A DNA stretch of 23,838 bases from Bacillota bacterium (GTDB taxonomy: Bacteria > Bacillota_A > Clostridia > Tissierellales > Peptoniphilaceae): NCBI GenBank assembly GCA_023418535.1, contig JAEZZN010000104.1:1-23838 (forward strand), given 5' to 3'. Below are positions 7,460 to 13,300 of the stretch, in pieces. Under the pieces are notes generated by a model, which saw nothing but the letters and a program-made list of their open reading frames with translations, did not search any database and was not told the DNA's origin. Within the stretch, counting starts at the first letter, position 1; each line of letters opens with the position of its first letter. Position numbers and translations under genes: made by a program.

Positions 7460-8323
7460 CTATAAAATATTTAAAATAATTGGTACCATTATCATCAACA
7501 TTATTCCCAAAAACATCATAATATTAGGGATTAACAGCTTTCTATTAGCTTCCTGTGTTTTAATAATTATATGATTTCTTCTAAATTCATCACTCTCCTT
7601 TCTTAATAAATCAAGAGAATCAGTAATATTACTACTACCTTTTTCTAAATTCTGTAACAAAATAGATAAAAATTTTCGAATTAATATATCATCAGTTCTA
7701 GAGATCATTAAATTATAAGCTTCATTCTCGCTTAGACCATTTGATACCAAAGTATTAATTCTGTTTAAATATGAATTTTCTCCTTCTTTTTCATAATTTG
7801 AAACTATATCTATACATTCTCTTGTTGGTATACCAGATTGAATCAATAAACTAATTCTAGAAATAATATTAGGCAAATCATTTTTGATTGAGTTTTTATA
7901 TTTTGAATATTTTATTTTGATTTCAAAATCAAAATAAAAATTTATAAAAATAGTAAAAATTAGAATTAAAAGAAATATAAGAAAATTATTTATAATTGGA
8001 TATATCATTAAATTAATACTTGTAAGATAAAATGAGTATGCGATCTTTTTAGATGCAAAATATGTAATATTGTAGTTTAAAAGAAATTCTCCAAATTGGT
8101 TTCTAAGAATTATTTTTAATTTTGCATTAATTAAACGATTGGCTATTTTTTGATTTTTAAACAAATATTCGAAAAATGGTGCTATATATTTATATTCCAC
8201 TCCTCCATTTATCGAAAGTCTTTCTTCAATATTTCTTATACTTTTTTTGTTTTTTAAATTATAAAAATTTAATCCTATAAGCATAAAAATTGAAATTATC
8301 GAAAACATATATTTAATTTTCAT
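7460..8323 (-). CDS. tadC: Inner-membrane platform protein TadC
   Basis: A 287-residue protein of the T2SSF/GspF family. It has a hydrophobic N-terminal helix, a central pair (about 93-130), a cytoplasmic domain with the T2SSF pattern (LPNIISRISLLIQSGIPTRE, then LNRINTLVSNGLSENEAYNL), and a final hydrophobic helix (about 263-287). With TadB it forms the platform on which the TadA ATPase acts during Flp pilus assembly. Its ATG directly follows the TadB stop (TAGATG), with GGAG 6 nt before the start, so translation is probably coupled. Confidence 0.88.
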   Translation of the reverse strand: MKIKYMFSIISIFMLIGLNFYNLKNKKSIRNIEERLSINGGVEYKYIAPFFEYLFKNQKIANRLINAKLKIILRNQFGEFLLNYNITYFASKKIAYSFYLTSINLMIYPIINNFLIFLLILIFTIFINFYFDFEIKIKYSKYKNSIKNDLPNIISRISLLIQSGIPTRECIDIVSNYEKEGENSYLNRINTLVSNGLSENEAYNLMISRTDDILIRKFLSILLQNLEKGSSNITDSLDLLRKESDEFRRNHIIIKTQEANRKLLIPNIMMFLGIMLMIMVPIILNIL

Positions 8324-9022
8324 CTATATCTCCATATTCACTATTTTTTCACCTAATACAAATGAAACTAAAAGTACTATAAATACCGGAATTCTCACTA
8401 TATAGTCTGCAAAAGTAATCTTTTCGTTAATACTTGCATTTAGCATTACAATTATCACTAAAGGAAGAATTGTCATTATTAAGAATTCTTTTTTAGAATT
8501 ATTTACAATAGTGTCAATTTCTAGTTCAAGAGCAATGTTTTGCGTCAAAGCATCTTTACTTATATTTGAAATTTTAAAAATATCAATTCCAGAGTTAATA
8601 GCTATAATTAAACTATCAATAAATATTGATACTTCTTCTAATTTAGATTTTTTTTCAAATATTTTAAGACTATCCTCTATTGATTTTCCATTATCTATAT
8701 CTATAAGCAGTTCTTCTAAATATATAACAATATAATTATCTTCATTAAATAGAGTTTTTAGTTCGGTATGTGTATTCCTAAGAGAAATTAATAAATTATT
8801 TCCAGCCAAAATATTTGTATTAAATACATCAAGAAATTCTCTAAATATGATTCTTTTTTGTTTTATGTCTTTATCATTAAATAAATTCATTATAATATTT
8901 GAAAATTTAATAGAAATAATCGGAGCTATTATTAAAGAAATTAAAATTTGATTAAAAAAAACTTGTAGATAAATAAAAAATATAATTATAGAAATAATAT
9001 ACGATTTTATTTTGTTATTCAA
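8324..9022 (-). CDS. tadB: Inner-membrane platform protein TadB (TTG start)
   Basis: A 232-residue T2SSF-family protein with two N-terminal membrane helices, a cytoplasmic domain and two C-terminal helices. The cytoplasmic domain shows FLDVFNTNILAGNNLLISL and VSIFIDSLIIAINSGIDIF, the usual aromatic/Gly T2SSF pattern. It partners TadC in the Tad platform. The start codon is TTG at 9022, supported by GGAGG 6 nt upstream inside the tadA 3' end. The first ATG lies far downstream and would remove the N-terminal helices. The start overlaps tadA by 8 nt. It is slightly shorter than many TadB proteins because the N-terminal periplasmic part is missing, as is usual in monoderm versions. Confidence 0.88.
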   Translation of the reverse strand: MNNKIKSYIISIIIFFIYLQVFFNQILISLIIAPIISIKFSNIIMNLFNDKDIKQKRIIFREFLDVFNTNILAGNNLLISLRNTHTELKTLFNEDNYIVIYLEELLIDIDNGKSIEDSLKIFEKKSKLEEVSIFIDSLIIAINSGIDIFKISNISKDALTQNIALELEIDTIVNNSKKEFLIMTILPLVIIVMLNASINEKITFADYIVRIPVFIVLLVSFVLGEKIVNMEI

Positions 9023-10193
9023 AATTTTCCTCCAATTTATACTTATTAATAATATCTCCTACTCTAACTAAAGTATTTGAAGAATTATTATATTCATATA
9101 TTGGATTTAACAATGTTTCTCCATTTTTACCTTGAATAATTTCAACTATTTCAGTAATTTTCCTAGTATTTTTTATTTTTTTCAAATAAATAATAATTTC
9201 AATAGATGAATTAATTAATCTTTTTACAGCTTCAAGAGGGATATCGTCACCAGCCCTTAAAACCATCGTTTCAAGGCGTGAAATCATATCTCTTGAGGAA
9301 TTTGCATGTACTGTTGAAAGAGAGCCTTGATGTCCCGTATTCATGCTCTGAAGCATGTCTAATGTCTCATCAGCTCTAACCTCACCAACTATGATTCTAT
9401 CGGGTCTCATTCTTAGAGAATTTTTTATTAAATCTTTCATAGTAATATTTCCTCCATGAGATACATTGGCTTCTCTAGATTGTAGAGAAATTAAGTTTGG
9501 TAAATCTATTTTCAATTCCCTAGAATCTTCTATGGTTATTATCCTTTCAGATTTGTCAATGAAATTAGTTAAAGCTCCTAGTAATGTTGTTTTTCCCGAT
9601 GAGGTACCACCACCAATCATAATATTGTATTTAGCTTTAATAATTAATTCTAAAAAATCATATACTTCTTTATCAAATAATCCCATACTCATTAAATCAT
9701 CAATTGTATAATTTTCATTTGAAAATTTTCTAATAGTTACTGCGGGATTATCCTTAGAAATAGGATCTAATACTATATTTACTCTTGATCCATCATAAAT
9801 TCTTGCATCTACAATAGGTTTCGATGTATTCACTTCTCTACCAACTTCTGATACGATTTTTTGAATTATTCTTTCATACTCAGCATTATCCTTAAATTTA
9901 TAAATGGATTTATACATTTTCCCATCTTTTTCCAAATAAATTTCATCATATGAATTTATCATAATTTCATTTATCTGATCATCTTCTAAAAGCCTTTCGA
10001 TTATCCCCAGACCTCGAATTTCATAGAATATATCTTTAGTTAGTTCTGTAACATAATTGATATCAACTTCATCTTGATAATCTATAATATAATCGATTAT
10101 TTTATTTTGAATATATGTTTTTAACTGATTATCACTTAAAAATCTAATTTCATCTTGATTAATGCTTTCTCTTATTCCTTCTGAATCAAACAT
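9015..10193 (-). CDS. tadA: Tad pilus assembly ATPase TadA (CpaF / VirB11 family)
   Basis: A 392-residue cytoplasmic secretion ATPase that hydrolyses ATP to drive Flp pilin polymerisation through TadB/TadC. All family motifs are intact: Walker A GGGTSSGKTT (194-203), Asp box TIEDS (220-224), Walker B RIIVGEVRADE (266-276) and His box TGHQGSLSTVHANS (286-299). The N-terminal domain (about 20-150) carries the CpaF-type YEIRGLGIIERLL and VDARIYDGSRVNIV segments. The start overlaps tadZ by 22 nt and has no clear Shine-Dalgarno sequence, so translation probably depends on the upstream gene. It is the best conserved protein of the operon. Confidence 0.96.
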   Translation of the reverse strand: MFDSEGIRESINQDEIRFLSDNQLKTYIQNKIIDYIIDYQDEVDINYVTELTKDIFYEIRGLGIIERLLEDDQINEIMINSYDEIYLEKDGKMYKSIYKFKDNAEYERIIQKIVSEVGREVNTSKPIVDARIYDGSRVNIVLDPISKDNPAVTIRKFSNENYTIDDLMSMGLFDKEVYDFLELIIKAKYNIMIGGGTSSGKTTLLGALTNFIDKSERIITIEDSRELKIDLPNLISLQSREANVSHGGNITMKDLIKNSLRMRPDRIIVGEVRADETLDMLQSMNTGHQGSLSTVHANSSRDMISRLETMVLRAGDDIPLEAVKRLINSSIEIIIYLKKIKNTRKITEIVEIIQGKNGETLLNPIYEYNNSSNTLVRVGDIINKYKLEENFE

Positions 10194-11008
10194 ATATATT
10201 TTGTGAAATCTTCTAGTTTATCGAAGAAATCTTCTCCCTTCATTGATTTTATTCTTAAAGATTTTTTAGACTCATTTATTGAATATAAATATTTATTTTT
10301 TAAAATTTTATTTAAAAACTCTTGCATACCAACTATATATTCTTTATCACTATTTTGTGACACATGATAAATTACTACATCTGAATTTTCTACAATATAA
10401 ATATTTTTATTCGAGATAGTAAATGTAATGTCAATAAAAATATAATCAAAGTTTAATTTTTTTATATTATTCATCACTTTTTTATAGTATTCTTCTTTGT
10501 TTATTTCAATCGGAAGTTTAGATGCTGATAAATAAGAAAAATTTAAGAAGGAATTTGTAGATATATTTGTTTCATAATTAGAAAATATAAGATTATCAAC
10601 AGTTATTTCATTTGATTCATAGTATTTGTAAAAATAATTAAAATTTATAACTAACTTTTTCTTTTCCTTAGGAAATGAATTATATAGTTGTCTAACCATC
10701 TCATTATGATTCGATAAAGAAGAAAGATTTAATACTGAAATTATTAAAGGAACTTTTTCGCTTTCCTTTTTCTTTTGAACAACATTATCTATAAGTTCTT
10801 TTATCTTATCTATACTTTTATATTTAAGATCATCATTATATAGACTTACACATATAATATCCAAAGCTTGATCAGTAATTAATACTTTTTTATTATCATA
10901 TTCATCATAAGATTTTATTATTGTTGAGTTAATTTGATAATATTTTTCTAAATTTTTTGCTAATTGCTTTGCATAGATTTTATCTTCAATTAATATCTCT
11001 ATATCCAT
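10172..11008 (-). CDS. TadZ/CpaE-like protein with degenerate P-loop
   Basis: A 278-residue protein at the head of the operon. Its position and fold pattern fit TadZ/CpaE, a MinD/ParA relative with an N-terminal receiver-like domain (here about 1-75, with KVLITDQ). The MinD-like part starts near 85 (VPLIISVLNLSSLSN). The GGVGKT P-loop expected there is replaced by LSSLSNH, so ATP binding is probably lost. A Walker-B-like strand, FDYIFIDITF with D193, and the strand VVIYHV remain. TadZ is known to localise the pilus machine to a pole. I chose the ATG at 11008 over the in-frame GTG at 11020 because AGAGGTGG (11024-11017) lies 8 nt from the ATG and overlaps the GTG. Confidence 0.7.
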   Translation of the reverse strand: MDIEILIEDKIYAKQLAKNLEKYYQINSTIIKSYDEYDNKKVLITDQALDIICVSLYNDDLKYKSIDKIKELIDNVVQKKKESEKVPLIISVLNLSSLSNHNEMVRQLYNSFPKEKKKLVINFNYFYKYYESNEITVDNLIFSNYETNISTNSFLNFSYLSASKLPIEINKEEYYKKVMNNIKKLNFDYIFIDITFTISNKNIYIVENSDVVIYHVSQNSDKEYIVGMQEFLNKILKNKYLYSINESKKSLRIKSMKGEDFFDKLEDFTKYICLIQKE

Positions 11009-11026
11009 CACATTTACCACCTCTAA

Positions 11027-11055
11027 ATTATATTAGCACGTTTTAAAAAATAAAA
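11027..11055 (-). promoter_or_regulatory. Possible tad operon promoter, very close to the RBS
   Basis: The minus strand has a perfect TATAAT at 11032-11027, but the hexamer 17 nt upstream (TTTTAT at 11055-11050) is a poor -35. Initiation 6-7 nt after the -10 would fall at the Shine-Dalgarno GAGGTGG itself, giving almost no leader. A better promoter may lie further upstream, up to the rsgA terminator, but I could not pick one out. Confidence 0.35.
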
Positions 11056-11121
11056 ACTGCCAAAATTGTTACATTTTGTTATTATTTTAATAGATTTAGA
11101 TTTTTAAAATTAATTTTGTAC

Positions 11122-11153
11122 AAAAGAAAAAAGAGTAGAACTAACTCTACTCT
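11122..11153 (-). terminator. Rho-independent terminator of the rsgA-like gene
   Basis: The minus strand forms an 8-bp stem AGAGTAGA/TCTACTCT around a 6-nt loop, followed by a U-rich tract (TTTTTTCTTTT). The stem begins 12 nt after the stop codon at 11165. It separates the GTPase gene from the tad operon. Confidence 0.88.
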
Positions 11154-11164
11154 CTTTTCTAAAA

Positions 11165-12169
11165 CTACCTTCTTTTATTATTTTTCTTAATTTCATTTTT
11201 TTTATTTTTCTTATCTAAGAACTTATTAATTTTAAATTCTCTTTCTTTATTTCTTAAATATCTTTCATATAATTCTTCTGATACTTCTCCATTTTCAATA
11301 GCTTTATGAATTGCACATCCTGGTTCAGTTTCATGCTTACAATCATTAAATTTACACTGATTTGATAATTCATTTATCTTATAAAATAAAATATCGTCAT
11401 CAATTTCTCTATGAGTAGTTATAGTCTTGAATCCTGGAGTGTCTATTATATACGAATCAGTTTTATTAGAATAATAAATAGTTGAGGATGTTGTCGTGTG
11501 TTTTCCTTTACCATCACTTCGAACATCTTTTCTCTCTATAGTTTTATTATCTAATAAATAATTTGTTAAAGTGGATTTACCAGCACCTGATGATGCTACA
11601 AATATCGAAGTTTCTCCTTTATTAAATAATTTAATAATATTATTCATCTTTTCATCATCATAAATTGATGATTCATAAATTTTTATTTCTGGATATACTC
11701 TTTCTATTTTACTAATTATTTTATAAGTATTTTCTTCGAAATCTGATTTTGAGATTATAACAATAGTTTCATCAGCCATATTGTTAAAAGTCAACAAATA
11801 TCTTTCAAATTTTGAAAGTGTAAATCTTTGATCTGCTGCAACAAGTATGAATACTTGATTAACATTTGATGCTAAATTTTGCTCTTCATCATTATACATA
11901 TAACTCTTTTTTGTAGTATTTGAAGCCTTTGTGACAAGCGATTTTCTCTCAAATCTTCTGATTATAAATATCTCGTTATCTAGCTCGCCTAACTCAACAA
12001 AATCTCCTATGATAAATTCTTCATTTCTCATATTTATATTTATTTTAATCGAGTCTATTCCGTTTGCTAGTATAAAATAATTATTTGTTCTATTTATAAT
12101 TCTATATATATTTTTAATATCAATATCTTTATTTTCAAAATATTTTTTTATACCATAATCTATTTCCAT
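11165..12169 (-). CDS. rsgA: RsgA-family circularly permuted ribosome-assembly GTPase
   Basis: A 334-residue GTPase of the RsgA/YjeQ family, which acts in late 30S subunit maturation. An N-terminal OB-like domain (1-80) is followed by motifs in permuted order: G4-like SKSD (140-143), G1 ASSGAGKST (192-200), the switch segment GKGKHTTTSST, and G3 DTPG (243-246). The zinc site is C272-x4-C277-x-H279-x5-C285, exactly the family pattern. The C-terminus ends in a Lys/Asn tail (about 310-334) that could bind RNA. The G4 Asn is replaced by Ser, and the segment FILVAADQRFTLSKFERYLL looks more like the second RsgA-type paralogue seen in some Firmicutes than B. subtilis YloQ. The RBS is GAGG, 5 nt before the ATG. 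Confidence 0.88.
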   Translation of the reverse strand: MEIDYGIKKYFENKDIDIKNIYRIINRTNNYFILANGIDSIKININMRNEEFIIGDFVELGELDNEIFIIRRFERKSLVTKASNTTKKSYMYNDEEQNLASNVNQVFILVAADQRFTLSKFERYLLTFNNMADETIVIISKSDFEENTYKIISKIERVYPEIKIYESSIYDDEKMNNIIKLFNKGETSIFVASSGAGKSTLTNYLLDNKTIERKDVRSDGKGKHTTTSSTIYYSNKTDSYIIDTPGFKTITTHREIDDDILFYKINELSNQCKFNDCKHETEPGCAIHKAIENGEVSEELYERYLRNKEREFKINKFLDKKNKKNEIKKNNKRR

Positions 12170-12277
12170 AATACCTCTTTCTTTTATTCAGTAATAATAT
12201 TATCTTTATAATTAACAATACATATGAATAAGTTAAGAATATATATGGAAATATATTCTAAAAAATTTAAAATAAAT

Positions 12278-12302
12278 AAGAGTTCTTTTAAAAAGAACTC
12301 TT
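12278..12302 (-). terminator. Terminator-like perfect inverted repeat after the small ORF
   Basis: Perfect 12-bp arms (AAGAGTTCTTTT and its complement) are separated by one base. On the minus strand the hairpin is followed by an A/T-rich stretch with a run of six T (TTTATTTTAAATTTTTT). The downstream T-run is interrupted, so termination efficiency is uncertain. It would end both the small ORF transcript and any tdk read-through before rsgA. Confidence 0.65.
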
Positions 12303-12339
12303 TCATGCTATATTTGAAATACTATTGACTATTAACCAT

Positions 12340-12450
12340 TTAATAAATAAATTTATCAATTTTAGAAGAATATGGTTTAACAAAAATATTTACTTTAACA
12401 TTTAAATTTTGAATTTGTTCTTTATCATTTAATGTATTGTATAATTTCAT
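12340..12450 (-). CDS. Uncharacterised 36-residue small protein
   Basis: A short ORF that starts MKLYNTLNDKEQ and ends SSKIDKFIY with a TAA stop. It has no cysteine and no membrane helix, and is mildly basic (six Lys against three acidic residues). I recognise no family. Support comes from its signals: AGGAGG 8 nt before the ATG (stronger than the tdk RBS), a TTGAAT-17-TATTAT promoter 37 nt upstream of the start, and a hairpin 38 nt after the stop. It could be a real small protein or the decoy ORF of a small RNA; neither function nor conservation can be judged here. Confidence 0.55.
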   Translation of the reverse strand: MKLYNTLNDKEQIQNLNVKVNIFVKPYSSKIDKFIY

Positions 12451-12481
12451 TTCCTTATCCTCCTTTTCAATTGTTGTTTTA

Positions 12482-12510
12482 ATAATAGCAAATTAATTAT
12501 ATAAATTCAA
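12482..12510 (-). promoter_or_regulatory. Promoter of the small ORF downstream of tdk
   Basis: The minus strand has TTGAAT at 12510-12505 and TATTAT at 12487-12482 with a 17-nt spacer. It begins 9 nt after the tdk stop codon, and the expected start point near 12475 gives a leader of about 25 nt containing the AGGAGG. Confidence 0.6.
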
Positions 12511-12519
12511 TGATTATTA

Positions 12520-13146
12520 CTATTTATCACTAAAAGAAAGTTGATTCTTACCCATTCTTCTAGCTTCTTCTTCTTTTCTTTCAAAGTAACATTTTGCACA
12601 CATTGATTCATATTCAACTTTATGCTCACCATCTATGGCTACCTGTTCACCTTCAAATACAAATATACCATCTATTTTTCTACCATTAAAAACAGCTTTT
12701 TTACCACATCTACAAATAGTTTTTAATTCTTCAATTGTATGAGCTACTAGCAATAATCTTTGAGCTCCTTCAAATCCTTCAGTTTGGAAGTCAGTTCTAA
12801 GACCATAGCAAATAACTGGAATATTTTTAAGTACTGCTATTTTCATAAGTTGATCTATTTGATCTGCTGTTAAAAATTGAACCTCATCTACTAAAATACA
12901 AGATATTTTCTCTCCATTTTGTATTTTATTAAAATTTTCATAAATATCATCATCTCTTTTAACCATATAATCAACTTTTCTAGTAACACCAAGTCTTGAG
13001 ACTAATTTATCATCACCTTTAGAGTCAATTGCAGGCTTTAAAATTCTGACATTCATTCCTCTCTCTTCATAATTATAGGCAACTTGCATAAGTACTGTAG
13101 ATTTTCCAGAGTTCATTGCCCCATATCTAAAATATAATTTCGCCAT
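12520..13146 (-). CDS. tdk: Thymidine kinase
   Basis: A 208-residue type II thymidine kinase that phosphorylates thymidine (and deoxyuridine) to the 5'-monophosphate in nucleotide salvage, in the cytoplasm. The P-loop is GAMNSGKS (9-16), and the Walker B/catalytic segment is LVDEVQFL with the presumed base E88. The substrate-binding LRTDF segment is at 116-120. The zinc-lasso cysteines are C145, C147, C183 and C186 (CRC and CAKC). Length and motif order match the family throughout. RBS AGGTGG stands just upstream of the ATG. It has its own promoter after the adhesin terminator. Confidence 0.97.
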   Translation of the reverse strand: MAKLYFRYGAMNSGKSTVLMQVAYNYEERGMNVRILKPAIDSKGDDKLVSRLGVTRKVDYMVKRDDDIYENFNKIQNGEKISCILVDEVQFLTADQIDQLMKIAVLKNIPVICYGLRTDFQTEGFEGAQRLLLVAHTIEELKTICRCGKKAVFNGRKIDGIFVFEGEQVAIDGEHKVEYESMCAKCYFERKEEEARRMGKNQLSFSDK

Positions 13147-13164
13147 TTCCCACCTCTAACATAT

Positions 13165-13193
13165 ATTATATATAAATATACTTGGATAGTAAA
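13165..13193 (-). promoter_or_regulatory. tdk promoter
   Basis: The minus strand has TTTACT at 13193-13188 (4 of 6 consensus bases) and a perfect TATAAT at 13170-13165, spaced by 17 nt. It lies between the adhesin terminator and the tdk RBS (AGAGGTGG). Confidence 0.65.
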
Positions 13194-13214
13194 ATTTGAT
13201 TTTGTTTCTAACTT

Positions 13215-13255
13215 AAAAAAAAAAGAGTCTGAAATTTTAATTTTCAAACTCTTTT
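13215..13255 (-). terminator. Rho-independent terminator of the giant adhesin gene
   Basis: On the minus strand a 14-bp stem (13255-13242 with 13234-13221) contains one G-U pair and closes a 7-nt AT loop. It runs straight into ten consecutive T (complement of 13224-13215). It lies about 45 bp after the adhesin stop codon. Confidence 0.92.
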
Positions 13256-13300
13256 ACTTTTTATTAAACTAAATTTTATAAGTTTTTTTTATTATTAAAA

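Noticed and set aside
11009..11020. Upstream GTG start for the TadZ-like protein
   Set aside because: The GTG lies within the AGAGGTGG ribosome binding site that is ideally spaced for the ATG at 11008.
12278..12302. Hairpin considered as an attenuator with the small ORF as leader peptide for rsgA
   Set aside because: The small ORF has no run of one regulatory codon, I see no alternative pairing that would break the hairpin, and rsgA has its own RBS about 110 bp downstream. A simple terminator explains it better.
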